A stretch of 64,000 nucleotides of DNA from Persicaria tinctoria (taxonomy: Eukaryota; Streptophyta; Magnoliopsida; Caryophyllales; Polygonaceae), in NCBI GenBank assembly GCA_037127255.1, contig JBANSL010000012.1, positions 21,400,615-21,464,614 on the forward strand, read 5' to 3'. The position numbers and the translations under genes are program-made. Position 1 is the stretch's first letter; every line of letters starts with the position of its first letter. This document shows positions 11,678 to 25,600 of this stretch, piece by piece. The notes beneath the pieces were generated by a model. That model made no database searches. It was not told where the DNA came from and worked only from the letters and a program-made list of their open reading frames with translations.

Positions 11678-14600
11678 ATGATGTCCTTAAATCCTTTTGG
11701 GAGAAACCACCCCAACCTCAACGAAGAGCTGCAAACTCTCACTGAAAAGATGGAACCACTGCGAAGCAAGGCGGATGATATTCAATGTCAGTTACGAAAT
11801 GAAGAGCTTCAGTCCAGCAAGAAAAGAAAGAGCGAAGTCACCGTATGGCTGAAACGAGTAGAGGAAATTAAACAAGACTTTGAGAGTATTAAAGCAGAGA
11901 TCCTTGTAGTTGAAAACATAGATGGTCGCAAATCAAAAGCGTTGTTGAACAAAATGAAGGGAATGGTGGAAGGCATTGATCAACTATTAACGCAGGGCGA
12001 GTTTTCTCAAGGACTTGTGCTTGATGATCTTAAGCTCGAAGGCATTGAATTGGTGACTACGAATTTGGAAGGCTCCGCTCCCTTAACGGTGCAAGATGAA
12101 GTTTGGGGTGCTTTCAGGAGAGGTGAATCGAGGGTTGGTATTTACGGTATGGGCGGAGTTGGCAAAACAACTGTCGCCATGCATCTCAACAATGAAATCT
12201 TGTCAGGGTGCAGGGATCACTTCAAGCATGTTTTTTATGTTACTGTTTCGCGTGGAACTACTGTCCATAAGTTGCAGCAGGATATTTCTATTGCACTGAC
12301 GCTTACTCTGAGCAATGATGATGAGGCGAGAAGGGCAGCTGAGCTTCGTATGTCGTTAAAAAAGAGAACGAAATCTTTATTAATCCTAGATGACATATGG
12401 GCGGATATTCCTATGGAAAAGGTTGGAGTGGCAGCGGAAGGTGATGGTTGCAAGTTATTTATAACCACTCGGAAGAGAGATGTGTGTCGCAAAATGAGTT
12501 GCGACACTATTGTTGAAATGAAACCTCTTCCAGAAAAGGAAGCATGGGATCTGTTTGTCAATAAGCTTGGAAACTATGAGTTGCTCAATGATGCCGTAAA
12601 GGGTGTTGCTAGATCTATAGCTGAAGAGTGTGCCGGTCTACCACTTGCAATTATCACAATGGCTACCTGTCTGAGGAAGGAATTCAGTGAAAATGTATGG
12701 AGAGATATGCTAAGAGAGCTGCAGAATCCTTCTAGGAACCAAGATGATATGGATGATAAAGTTTTCAACATACTGAAGAGTAGCTATGAGCGCTTGAGCA
12801 ACGATAAGCTTCGGGAGTGTCTTTTAAATTGTGCTTTGTATATGGAAAATCACAAGAATTTGAGGGATACATTGATTAATCGTTTAATTGCAGTGTCACC
12901 ACCGAGAGGTGAAGGTACTAGAAAAGAAAATATAGACAAGGGACACCAAATGTTGCAAGCACTTGCAGATGCCTCTTTGCTAGAATGTACAACAGACTAC
13001 TTAGGGCGCGGACAAGTAAAGATGCATGATTTAATAAGAGACATGGCAGTCAAAATAATAGGTAGACAAGGCATAGTAAAACCGAGCATGTTTTTGAAGG
13101 AGATGCCTCGAAAAGAAGAATGGACAAAGGATTTGGTTCGAGTGTCTTTAATGAGCAATTACATAACAGATATTGGCGATGAGATTTGTCCTGAATGCCC
13201 AGATCTGTCTGTGTTGATACTTCGTGGTAACCGTTTTTGGAATATACCGCACTCTTTCTTTGTGCATATGGAAGGCCTCAGATGTCTTGATTTGTCTTCA
13301 ACTTCAATTTACAAACTGCCAAATTCTATTGCTAATCTTTGCAATCTAAATGCTCTATTGGTTTATGATTGTCGTTGGTTGCACTCCATTCCTTCACTAG
13401 CAGGGCTTACAAAATTGAAGGATCTGAATCTTTCCGGTACTAAGCTAAAGGAACTCCCTGTGGGTGTTGAGGAATTAATAAACCTCCAGTATCTGGATAT
13501 AACTGAGACTAAGATCCAGAGTATGCCTGAAGGGCTATTGGGTAAACTTTGCAAGCTTGAGAGCCTCTTGAGCAATTACAACATAAATATTGAGGCCAAG
13601 AAATTGACGAGCCTAAGGCAACTTTTTAGTTTTGAAGGCTCGATTGATGACTTTGATGCATTCAAGCAGTTTGTTTGTTCGGACTGGTTTGATCGACTGG
13701 AGAGGTATTCTATCAATGTCAGAGACCCTACTAAATACAACATCCCTATTGTAGTGGATAAATATTGTGCGACTGCAACTGCCAGGCGTATAATTATTCA
13801 TCACTTGAGTATAAGAAAAGAAGTTGGCTTTAAGGTTCCACACACTGTTCAGATCCTTGAACTTAAATCTTGCAGTTTTGGGGTTGACTGTTTATTAGAC
13901 GTTCTACCCTCTCTCTGTGGTGCATTTGAACTGGAGGAGATCTCATTGGATGAATGTAAAGGTATAAAATACATAATTTCGAATCCATGGTTTGAGCGAG
14001 GAGAATGCGAAGTTAAAGAAGTCCAGCGATTACGACTCGATTACCTAGATGAATTTGTTGGCCTATATGAGGGGGAAGCAGTGCACCCACACATTTTCTT
14101 TAGTGGTCTTAGGGAGTTGAGGATTTCTGGTTGCCCAAATGTGAACAAGATTTTGCTGCAAAATGCCGTCCTACCCAATTTGGAGTCCATTGAAGTGTCT
14201 AACTGCGAAAATGTGGAAGAAGTATTTGCAACGACAGGAGGAGCAGCAATTGAATTGCCATGTCTGAATAGCATAACATTGGACGAGTTATCAAAATTAA
14301 AGAACATATGCGGGAGCAATGTCTTCCTTCCCTGTCTTGAGAAGGTGGACGTGTGTCGGTGCCCAAATCTGGAGCAGCTATGGTTAGTCAAGGAAGAATT
14401 GCCTTGTTTGGTAGAGGTTTCTGTTGCGTATTGTGACCAAATGAAAGAGATTTTTGCAAAACCAGAAGAAACAACCGCTGAGTTTCCAAAGTTGTGCTCT
14501 TTAATATTGCAATGTTTGCCAGAATTGAAGAGAATATGTAGGAACGGGTTCGTCTTCACCAAACTCGAATATCTGCACCTACGGGAGTGCCCAAAGTTGA

Positions 14601-15212
14601 AGAAGATAGGGTTGTTGAATCACAACATGCCATTTTTGTGGGGAATCCATGTTGAACAATGCAGAGAAATAGAAGAAATATTTGAGAATGCAATCCAAGT
14701 GCCCAATCTGGAGAGGATATTTTTGCTGCATATGCCAGAATTGAGGAGTATATGTGGGGAGGCCATTGTTTGCGATTCTCTAAAGAGTGTAACCGTCGAG
14801 GGTAAAGACAAGTTGGGGAATTGTCCTATTTCAATGCCAAGGCTGTCGTTGGCCAACATCAATCCTCGTTTTCCTACGCTAGAGGCACGGGATAAGCCTG
14901 AAGACTGGTGGAACTCACTCTACTGGAACGACCCTGCAACTAAACTCGCCTTCGATCGATTTAGGTGTCTTAAGGTTCATAAACGCATCCCAGAAACAAG
15001 TACGTTACTCCTCTTAATTGATATTTATATTTTATATAAAAAAAAGGTAAGCACAAAGGCATTACTTACTAACCATTGTCTACAAATTACTGGCAGGTTC
15101 CTCCTTCATGGGTTTGGAGTCCTCATGCTCTTCTAGTGATCACCAGCCCGATTATGATTCAGACTCGGACATTTATTATTCTTGTACAGCTTTTTCCCCA
15201 TTTATGCATTGA
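11678..15212 (+). CDS. CC-NBS-LRR disease-resistance protein (RPS2/RPS5-like), two exons
   Basis: This encodes an intracellular immune receptor of the coiled-coil NB-LRR class. Family members act as ADP/ATP-switched sensors of pathogen effectors; the ligand here is unknown. In exon 1 (11678-14999) residues about 14-110 form a charged coiled coil. The NB-ARC domain follows: P-loop GMGGVGKTT (~157-165), kinase-2 LLILDDIW (~232-239), FITTRKRDV (~261-269), GLPLA (~320-324) and MHD in MHDLIRDMA (~448). LRRs run from about 500 to 1100, the last ones with CPNL/CPKL cores. A 97-bp intron (15000-15096, GTACGT..GGCAG) is predicted; splicing gives 1145 residues ending in a Ser/Asp-rich tail with TGA at 15210-15212. 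Unspliced, the frame stays open to 15136 and ends differently. The ATG follows a splice-acceptor-like CATTTAG and the N-terminus seems about 20 residues short for the class, so an upstream exon is possible. No disabling mutation is seen. Confidence 0.9.
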
Positions 15213-15799
15213 GATCGAGCTATTATAAATGATCAAAACGCAAGTAATTATAAGTAAATGATTAAATATGGTAGTTTGATAGAGATACGTACAAGGGATA
15301 TATACTAAATTAAATGGCTGAGATATAAATTTTTGTATATTCTGATCACCAGAATGTAAACTGACTATGATGTTGTATTTTTGTTTCTAATAGCATCTCT
15401 TATCCCGTCTGACATGTACCAATTTACTTGTTTCTTGTTTAGCTGGTTGACGAACCACTTTTGACTGCCCACATCAAGACCAAGGGAGGCCGCATCTGAG
15501 TCCCAACATCTGTTTAAGCTGGAAAAGCAAGTTACAACATACGCAGATGAAGTGGTGCATCAAATCAAGATACATGTGTACAAGTTACTACAATATCTTC
15601 CTATCCTTTACTCTTCACCCAATCAGGAAGGCTTCAACAACCAGAGGAAAGAACAAACACAAGCCAACAAGAATACTAAAATAGAAGACCATGCTTCCTG
15701 CTCAGACCAACAGAAGGCACCATTCAGAGCAAAATCATCACAAAGATCCTAGCCTAGAGACTTAAACCTGAGCTGCTTAAACTGATATCTCATGCACCT
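15213..15799 (+). other. 3' flank/possible 3' UTR of the CC-NBS-LRR gene
   Basis: There is no supported coding region. The open frame at 15552-15752 has no recognisable domain. The stretch may hold the 3' UTR of the resistance gene, and it ends where the CACTA-like terminus starts. Confidence 0.35.
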
Positions 15800-18345
15800 C
15801 ACTACTACAATTAAGAGTTTTGGCAGCGGCCCAAAACCGCCACCATATATAGGATAACCGCTACCTAAGGTCTAAGGCAGCGGTTTTGAACCGCCCCTTC
15901 TGCTGCCGTCGCCTTAGCCCTATGGCAGCGGTTTTTGGAACCTAAGACAGCGGTTCCATAACAAAGGGATAACCGCTGCCAAAAATGTGAGAGAACCGTT
16001 GCCTATTCCTCTAAAGAAACACTTGGTCTCAAATTCTTATGAAGCGGTTTTATTATAATATGGCAGCGGTTTTTATTTGTTAATTTTATAGCTTTTTAAT
16101 TGCATTTTAAATATCTGATTTATATTTACTTACAATTATAAAGAAAAAACTATTAAATATATTTATTATAACATCCACATATAGAATTGAACTGCCACAC
16201 TTTTATTGACTAAAAAAATAATATTACATTACATTTATATCAATCCATCCATTACTTCAATTTGCTTACAAAGTTAGTGAATAAAAGATTGGCAACTCAA
16301 GTAAACTAGCCAAAATATAGTGATAACACGACAAGTCGTAGTTGGATACCGGGATCAATCTGTGTGAAGACAAACCTGCACATACATGAAAACTTAGATA
16401 TTAGCCATACATAATTCCACATAAAGGTATTTTTACAAAACAAAACAAAGTTTGGAAATAAACCAAACCAAAGGTAGGATTTGGGCATAAACCAAGCACC
16501 AGGAATCAGATCAGATTCTACTGTAAACCGGATTCTTGATTTCTCATACTGCAAAATTTCAGCTAGCTACATAATCTCATTGTACTTCAAAAAAGTTGAG
16601 GAACAAAAATGGAAACTGATCAAACAAGCAATAAAGAACCCCACCATGTTTTACTATGTAAAACCCCATAATTAACCTAATCAAGCAAGCCCGAGAAAGA
16701 AACACCAAAAGAGTAATCCAAAATGAACAAAATTGAATGGCTAGCCAAGTAAAGATGCTAACTTGTGCTTCAGAGATTGGCGTTCTGGGTGTGGAATGAG
16801 CATCATCGCTAATTTCAGCTCTGTAATTGACGGAATCTAGATCACCAAAATAAACAAGTGTTAAACCAGTAAAGTACGGAAAAATGGATGAAACCAAGAA
16901 AGGGATTTAGCTTGAATTTATGGTTAAATTGAATTGCAAACCTGAAGGGGATGGAGGCGGAGTTGGAAGTGAAGGTCGTGTGTCAAGCTCGCCACTGAAA
17001 GTCAAAATCCATAGTCTAATCTTATTGAGGTATATCGTATATCTAACTAAAATTTAAGCACTTTTCTTTTACAGGTTTGGCATACAAGGCAGTTAGGAAA
17101 AAAAAAAGAGCAACAAGTACATAGAACTGATCATAAAGGTAAAGACATCATGTCAAGAAGGTATCTCTTTTGGATGTAGCATGATTACCGGATAAAATTA
17201 CTAACAACTAAATTAAAACCAACTTGACTCTTCTATAGTTTAGTATTTCTAAAATATAGTCAATGGTAGTTTCATAGAAAGCAACATTGATTTTTAAACA
17301 AAGAACATTTACTCATGAGAAAATATACACCAATTTAAAAATACCACCAACTAGATGAATTTTAGAATGAACACTAACCCAGAATTCCACGCAGTCATAA
17401 TCAAGAAAGGTTATTCCACAAACCACTTGTGAATATACTTGAGAAGTTAACATTTTTTGCTCTAAACTGTCCCCCAACCCAACGTTAGTATAGCGTCATC
17501 AACATGCTGATATTTATGAATATTGATATCAACATGCTGATATTTATGAATATTGATAAATCAGCACTCACACTAAGGAAATCATGGGTGCTACTTTGGT
17601 AAAAATCAACTATAAAACTAAACACCAATTAGTGTTGATAAAGAACCTTCTCTGCTGAAAATATCTTAAAAGGCAAGCAATGCCAAGAATCGAAATTAAG
17701 TAGGCATTGATGCATTGTCAATGTTTTTTGTTTACCTAAAAATAAGGCAGGAATGCCAAGAATCAAAATTAAGTCGGCATCGGTACATGAGAAAAAGATA
17801 TAGTAAAAATGTTTTGAATTTGAATGTCAATAACGATGTCTAATGAGATGCTTATTGGTATTATGAGGATTTTAACTTATACTGAATGTAAATCAACAAC
17901 TGTGGATAGAAGTAGAGCCTTAAGGAGCAGCATACCGTGTATGAATGTACTGGTCGGTTTGAGAGCTTGTGGGTTCTCTACAACTGAGCCCTTTCGGAAC
18001 CAGAGTTATGCATCCAAACACCATCTGATTGAACCTACAAAAGCATCCGAATTAGAAACATCTGAACTTTTCTATCAATTGCAATCATCTGAGCACTCTG
18101 TGCATAACAAATTTAAGTAGAAAAAGTTCTTATTTCTTTTTTCGCATGAAAATGAAGAATGAAATTTAATACAATTGCAATCAAACAAAAAACTAACTAG
18201 TATAAGACTTCACTTGCTGATTTCTTAGACCGTGGGATTTTATTCACTGATCAAATATGTTGGACACAAGAGCAAGCCAAGTTCTTTATAAAAATAGGGA
18301 AAACAAGAGAAGAAAGTTCTCCTCAAACCTTGCTTTCATATGAAG

Positions 18346-18454
<109 letters not shown>

Positions 18455-18844
18455 TTTGGTTAGCTTCTTCTCACTAGTCTTGCTCCTGAATGATGATAGG
18501 AGAGAGAGAGACCGAGATGCTACAACCACAAGGAAGTGCTTACTTGCCATTAATGTAAGTAACTACGAATAATTTGAGAGTAAAAATAAATTTAGTGTGT
18601 ACTTATGTTTACGATATGAGTGTTTTAAAACTAGAAACTGTCATTTCTAATTCAAATCATAACTCAAAGTTTGAACATCAGTAGCACATTATCACCAGTA
18701 CGTAGTTTAATTGTTATCTTGACAAGGATAAAAATGTTTTGAACAATATAAAAAGGATATAATATTCTATATAGTATAAAAGCCAAGTTTCTAACCATCA
18801 CTAGATGAAGCAACATGTGATTTACAATAGGCAACAGAGCCATC

Positions 18845-19000
18845 TTCATTGGCTACATCTGCCAACAGATTGAATTCACCAGCAATAGAATTGTGTCTCT
18901 TCCACCCAAAACACGGCATAATAGCTAGCCTTTCTACAGAAGCATAGCAAAAACACGGCATAATAGCTAGCCTTTCTGCCAACAGATTGAAATACCATAA
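18845..19000. repeat. Local tandem duplication
   Basis: The word CACGGCATAATAGCTAGCC occurs twice (near 18911 and 18954), and GCCAACAGATTGAA occurs near 18860 and 18977. This shows a small tandem duplication inside the exon-like antisense stretch, which repeats a short peptide (ERLAIMPCF) in the antisense frame. Confidence 0.6.
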
Positions 19001-19274
19001 ATTATCATTAGGGATGAATGAATTCTCATGCGAGGATACAATACAAGCAAGATTATAGGGAAATAGTGCTCGAAAAATGACAATTTCATCACTGAGTTCA
19101 CCAATGTCAAACTCATCAACACAACACCTTGCCATCTCCTGGACTTGTATAACGTAAGATTTGAGCCAAAAAATAAAAGCAAATCCATTATAATGAGAAA
19201 AAGACATCGCTAATTAACTTGTCAAATATTTTTACATGAGTTTTCTAAGAGAAAATGTAGCAATAAAGCTCATC

Positions 19275-19276
19275 GG

Positions 19277-19309
<33 letters not shown>

Positions 19310-19310
19310 A
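19275..19310. repeat. (ATT)n microsatellite
   Basis: About ten ATT/TTA units in a row. Confidence 0.9.
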
Positions 19311-20435
19311 ATGAAATAAACAATCAACAACACATGACTTGCATTTCTAATGAGCATTTCTTTACCGTATTGATAAATGAGGAAGCAACATACAAAAACT
19401 ACTGACACAAGTAAATAAATAAAAGGTTATACATACCATTTGCATCAGATCTATGCCAGGATAATCCTTGAGCTCAATAACCCAATTATAGAATGTAGGT
19501 GCTGGTGTTAATAAAAAGAAACCCTTTTTTTTTAAAAAAATCACAGTAAAAAAATCATTTAAGGAGTAGTTTTTAGATAATCTAAGTTTACTTTTAATAT
19601 ATGCACATTTGCAATGGTGTTAATTGGAATGGAATGAAGGGGACAAGAATTCTGAAATGATTTTAGTTGAATAATCCTAGTCTAAAGAAGTGAGTCTCCC
19701 ATTACAAAAGTGCACCAGAGACTTAAACGAGTTTGGGCCATCATTCAGATTCAAGCACACACATGATAACAAAAATGAAGAACTTCATTCCAGCCTTTCC
19801 TTTTTCCCAACCTAAAAAAGGTAATCGGTCAATAAAAAAAAATCTTCATCTATGTGCTTGTACTGAAGGAACAGATCCATAATGGAAAAGGAAAACAATG
19901 GACAAGGAATCAAATTGAAATCACTAAACCCAATAAAACAGCTAAAAATCGATGCACAAAAACACAAATACAAGTAAAGCTTCAGATTTCTCTCACCTCG
20001 GTTGGAATCTGCTGCCCGCTCTTAATCAAACCCCAAATCACTTGAAGCTTCGAAATCTCAAACAACTGACGGACCTTGAACCACTAGGAGCATAGAATTT
20101 CTCTCAACTTCATCGCTTGAATGTCGAGAAATTGAAATCGCCCCCAAATCGCTCTCCATCTCTAAACCCTAGCTATCGAGCGCACCAACTTCAGAGTTCA
20201 GATGTGCTTTGTTATTGAATAAAAAAGACTTATTTTATTTCAGCGCGTATTTAGAAATTTTTGGGTTGAAAAGGCGAGCCGGCCGGGAAAGTGAAATTTT
20301 GTAAACCCGCCAAATTCATTTACTCTAAACCGCTCCCTTAGGTGTACTTTAATTTTAAGACCGCTTCTACAAGTCACCAAAGCCGCCGCTCTAAACCCAG
20401 ATTTTTTAATCACTGCCAGAACCGCCCCTACAATT

Positions 20436-20475
20436 CGACCTTAAAACCAGCCTATACAGGCTGGTTTTAAGGTCG
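20436..20475. repeat. Perfect 18-bp inverted repeat with 4-nt loop
   Basis: CGACCTTAAAACCAGCCT (20436-20453) and AGGCTGGTTTTAAGGTCG (20458-20475) are exact complements around the loop ATAC. The palindrome sits at the right edge of the CACTA-like region. Confidence 0.9.
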
Positions 20476-20559
20476 ACTCATGAGTGAAAACATTATGTTG
20501 CTCCAGGAACTAATCAGGAAGTATATATAGCAGGAAGAGGATAAGCCCCAGATGTATTT

Positions 20560-20945
20560 TGAATCTTGACCTTAGAAAAGCATACGTACAATACCCTCTC
20601 CTGGAAGTTTATTGAACAAGTGCTCAACCATCTTAATTTTCCACCCATCTTTATCAAATGGCTTCTTGAATGCATATGTACCACTTCTTTTTCCATAAAC
20701 TTGAATGATAACATGCATGGTTACTTCCATGCATGGTATGAGAGGACTAAGGCAAGGAGATCCTATCTCCCGCTTAATTTTTGTTTTATGTGTTGATTAC
20801 CTTTGATTTGCAGGACAATACACCTCTCTTTCAAGTTCCCTCCTAAATAAGTAGCTGCATATTACACATCTTGGTTATGCAGATGATCTCATATTGCTAT
20901 CAAGAGGAGACAAGGAATCAATTAAAATTTCTCCCTCCGCCACTG
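20560..20945 (+). pseudogene. LINE (non-LTR) reverse-transcriptase fragment
   Basis: Broken plus-strand frames encode LINE RT motifs in order: DLRKAY and LSWKFIEQVL, then RGLRQGDPIS near 20745, then LGYADDLILLSRG near 20870-20910. In an intact plant L1-type LINE these form the polymerase palm, with YADD as the catalytic motif. The pieces need several frame changes, the second block has R for P after S in the usual SPLIF region, and there is no endonuclease domain or poly(A) tail nearby. This is an old, 5'-truncated, decayed copy. Confidence 0.75.
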
Positions 20946-21538
20946 ACCTAGTGCATTCTCAACTAAACCACTTGTAAATATCTATTTTTCTAATATATTT
21001 TAACCTTTAAAATAAAAAATAATTTTTTTTTTACATGCTTCAAATTAATTTTGTGACTTCAACTTACATGACAGAGCTCTTGAAACCTGGCCTCTTGTCA
21101 ACAAACTAACCCTCAAGTACATAATCTTTTTTCAGAGCTCACAATTCAAGCAAACAAGTTATTAGTGTCAATTATTTGGAACTCTAAATAATCTCTGTTA
21201 AGTGTATAAGGTTGGGTTTGTTAATTATAAATTAGTTAGAGAGTTTGTTAGTTGACCTGATTGACCAAATAGATCAGCTAGACAATTAGGCCCGGAAAGG
21301 TTAAAAAGTTTCCCTCTTTCTGTGAGCTTCAAGCTCTCCAATGGATCTGATCTCAGTTCTCTTTCTCTCCTTCTTTGCCTGATTAATTCCAACTATTCCT
21401 TTGTAAATATTCTCTATAGGTTGTTCCACCTTACTGAACTAGTCTTGCTCTTGCAGTTAGTTTGTAGCCCAGATTCGAGCAAACATGATAAGGAGTCATT
21501 ATAGCCATTTTTTCACTGCGCGTTTCCAGAGTCAAGTA
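20946..21538. other. Intergenic, ends in AAGTA target duplication
   Basis: No gene is supported. The last five bases (21534-21538, AAGTA) are the left target duplication of the copia element C3. Confidence 0.5.
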
Positions 21539-22537
21539 TGTAAAACCTAAAGATCGATAAACGAGATAGGCAAATATGCGGAAGCGTATGAAATCGAGCA
21601 AGAGATAACATATCTAATCGAAGCACACAACTCAAAGAACGAACACAAGCGATTTTACGTGGTTCGGCTATGCCTACATCCACGGGGCCTCAAGAGTTGG
21701 CCAAATCCACTAGATATGAGTTCTTACAGAGACAGATCAAGTAAGAGATACAAAACTCCTAGATCTAAGCATGCATGAGATCAGAAACCAAGAGAGAAAG
21801 AAAATCCCCCTGTGTGGGAACCGAGATTGAAGAGATCTTCGATCTCAACCCTAGATCGCCTGGAGAAGGAGAGTTAATGCCCAGAGCTTGAAGCGCCGGC
21901 CACCAGAGAACCACCAGGGACACTGTCGGCCACCTTCTTCGCTTCCTCGCTCGGTAAATCTTCAGACAAAGGGAGAGGAACACCAAACCCTAGAAAACCC
22001 TAGAAGAGAGAGCGTCTGTGTGGAAGATGAAGAGAGAGAGAGCTGAACAGTACGACGGCAGAAAAGCTCCCAAGAGAGCTTTATATAGCTAGGTCACCAA
22101 AGGAGAGCGCCAGCCAAGCAAAACGCAGCGTCGCAACTAAGGGTTTCAGCTGGCAACGGGCTCAAGCTCATGGGCTTTCCTCAATCCAGTCCGGCAATCA
22201 TTGGGCCTGTCTCAGTTAATGGGTTATAGCCCAATAACGAGGTAAGCTTCCTAACTCTTGGTATATACATATTATACATATAGCTATACCATATTATACT
22301 AATGTATTATCACACCATACTTTATACATATATATTCGTTAGAGGATCAAGCTATAAATAGCTCAATACGACTCAGTCGAATATATGATAAAGTATGCAT
22401 CCATACATTGTATATCTATGTTACCTATATGTAATATGTATAGTCATCATGTTCATACATGTTACAAGCATACACACAAAAAATACAAGTAACACATAAG
22501 GCATACAAGACATAGGAAATTAACACATATCATTACA
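21539..22537 (-). repeat. C3 3' LTR
   Basis: On the minus strand it begins TGTAATGATATG and ends GGTTTTACA. An AGGGGC purine-rich tract (22538-22550 on the complement) directly precedes it and fits a polypurine primer site. Confidence 0.9.
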
Positions 22538-22640
22538 AATGCCCCTGTAATTTTCTAAGTCTTGCACTGGGCAGACTCAGCTTCATATCAAAGTGGATTC
22601 TTATGCCCGGTCCGTCCTCAGCCCACACTCACACAGCAAA

Positions 22641-25600
22641 TCAAGTGAGCTCCTCCAAATGGAGGAAATTCCTGCAATACAAAAACTTCTCATAAGGAAC
22701 TATCTTTGTACCAAAATCTGCAGGATTATATCTACCATCAATTTTCTTAACATGAATCACTTTATCTTCAACTTTTTCCCTTATAAAATGATATCTCACA
22801 TCTATATGCTTAGTTCTTTCATGATACATGGGGTCACGACACAAGTAAAGAGCACTCTGGCTATCTATATGCAATACAGTAGTATAGTGCTTTTTCTCAA
22901 TCTCTTTCAGAATACCCTGCAACCATATAGCCTCTTTACAGGCCTCAGTGGCTGCAATGTATTCTGCCTCAGTAGAGGATAATGCAACTATAGGTTGCTG
23001 CTTGGATTTCCAGGAAACACAATTACCTGCCCATGTATAAACATAGGAAGTAATAGATTTTCTGGTATCCTTGTTGCTAGCATAGTCAGCATCAACATAA
23101 CCATGTAAATCATAAGATGAAGAATGTTCAGCATATAACAGGGATAAGTTCACAGATCCAAGCAAATATTTAAGCAGATATTTCATTGATAACCAATGCT
23201 TCTCAGCAGGTTCAGACATAAACCTAATAAGTGTGCTAATTGCAAATGCCAAGTCAGGTCTAGTACAAATCATGGAGTACATAACAGATCCAACAGCAGC
23301 ATCATATGGAATAGATTTCATTCTTTTAGACTCAACCATAGACATTTTCTCTTTAAGCTTAGTTAAGTCAAGATGAGGACCAAGAGGAATGTTATTCACT
23401 TTATCTCCAGTCATATGAAATCTATCTAGCACTTTCTGAACATAATCACATTGATGGAGCCAAAGTTTTTTATGCTTTCTATCCCTAACAATGGACATGC
23501 CCAGAATCTTCTTAGCCATGCCTAAGTCCTTCATGTCAAAATGTTTTTGCAGGTTCTCCTTAATATCAAGGATGCAATCAGTAGACTTAGAAATAAGCAG
23601 AATATCACCCACATACAGAAGAACATATAACACAGGACCAACATGCTTTAAACCTTTAAAGTACAAACATGTATCAAACTTACTTCTCTTAAAACCCAAG
23701 CTAAATCTCATACATCTATCAAACTTGATATTCCACTGACGTGGGGATTGTTTCAAGCCATATATAGATTTATTAAGCAAGCAGGCATAGTCAGGATGAA
23801 CAGAATCAATGAAGCCTTTAGGCTGTTTCATGTAAATAGTTTCATCCAAGTCACCATGAAGAAAAGCAGTTTTAACATCCATTTGTTCAAGTTCAAAGTC
23901 ATAGACAGCAGTCATAGCAAGCAACAATCTAAGAGTCTTATATTTCACAACAGGTGCAAAGATCTCATTGTAATCCTCTCCTTCCCTTTGAGTAAAACCT
24001 TTAGCAACCAACCTAGCTTTGTATCTAGGGGGGTCAGACTTAGAAATTCCCTCTTTGAGTTTAAAGATCCATTTACAATCAATCAATCTAGCATCAACAG
24101 GTTTGGGAACCAAAGTCCAGGTTTTATTAACTCTCATAGAATCTATTTCTTCATTCATAACATGCTTCCAGAATTTAAAGTGAGCACATCTAACAGCTTG
24201 TTCATAAGTTTCAGGAGTATAGTTTTGAACCACAGAAGAAACAAGACAAGCAAACTCAACAATGTTATTCATGAATCTCTTATTAGGGATAACAGTCCTA
24301 GGACTTCTATCTCTAGTCAATTGCCAATCAGTTAAATCATGTCTTAAAGCATCTGAAGAACTAGAATTGCCAGAACCAGAAGCAGACCCAGATTCAACAA
24401 CAGTTTCCTCATCCACAGAAATAGGAGCAACAGAAGAGGAAGAAGGCAACACAGATTCATTTTTAATAGCTTCCCCACCCAATTGGTGAGGTTGCATAAT
24501 CGCAGAAGCAGGAGGGGTAGAAGAAGAAATAGGGAGAGGGGAGGGAGAAGAATAACTGCTATCAAACTCATCATCAGAATCAGAATCTATGTTCTTAGGA
24601 ACATAAAACTGATCATCTTGTTCCTGCAAGTTAGTCTCATTGAGCACAGAAGCAGAAGCCTTTTTAAAATGGAATTCATGCTCATTAAAGATAACATTCC
24701 TACTCACAATTGTTTTGTAAACACCAGGTTGAACAATTAAAAGTTTATACCCTTTGACACCTTCTGGATATCCCAGGAGAACACATTTCTATGACCTGGG
24801 TTCCAACTTACCTTGATTGACATAAGAGTAGACAGTACAACCAAAAGGTTTTAAGTGATCAAGTTTAGGTATTCTTTTAGTCCATAACTCATAAGGTGGT
24901 TTAAAAGCAATCACAGATGAAGGAGTTCTATTAATCAAATAAGCAGAAGTAACCACAGCTTCACCCCATAAACTATGTTTCAAACCAGAAGAGATTAACA
25001 TGCATCTTGCCTTTTCAAGAAGAGTTCTATTTAACCTCTCAGCTGTACCATTTTGCTGAGGGGTACCAGGAATAGTCAGATGTCTTTTTATACCATGCTC
25101 ATGACAGAAAGAATTAAACACAGAATTGCAGAACTCCAAACCATTGTCAGTTTTCAAACACTTAACAGATAAACCAGTTTCTTTTTCAACTCTAGTTTTC
25201 CACATCTTAAAAATTTCAAAAGCTTCATCTTTAGTCTTCAACAGATACACCCAAACATATCTACTGTAATGATCAACAAGAGACATAAAGTATCTTTTAT
25301 GGCCAACAGTGGAAACTTGGGCAGGGCCCCAAAGATCAGAATGTATATAATCAAGAGGAGCAGTTGAGACATGAACAGATGGCTTGAAACTTTTTCTAAT
25401 ATGTTTACCAAGCACACAGTTTTCACATAACTCAATGGTGCAAGGTCTAGAGTTAAGAATGCCAGATTTATGCAAGTGTTCTAAACCTTTATTTCCTATA
25501 TGACCTAATCTATTATGCCACATAAGAGTATCATTTAAAGACATGGTTTTCACAGAGTTAGCAACAGTGAGAGCAGTAGCAGAAGAGAAATTCATCACAG

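Noticed and set aside
14041..14562. A 173-residue antisense frame within the receptor gene
   Set aside because: It is a shadow of the LRR-coding strand; the regular LRR spacing produces open antisense frames.
15000..15136. The unspliced end at 15136 as the main stop of the receptor gene
   Set aside because: Good GT/AG borders around 15000-15096 and a better tail after splicing favour the stop at 15210-15212; the unspliced form is kept only as a possible isoform.
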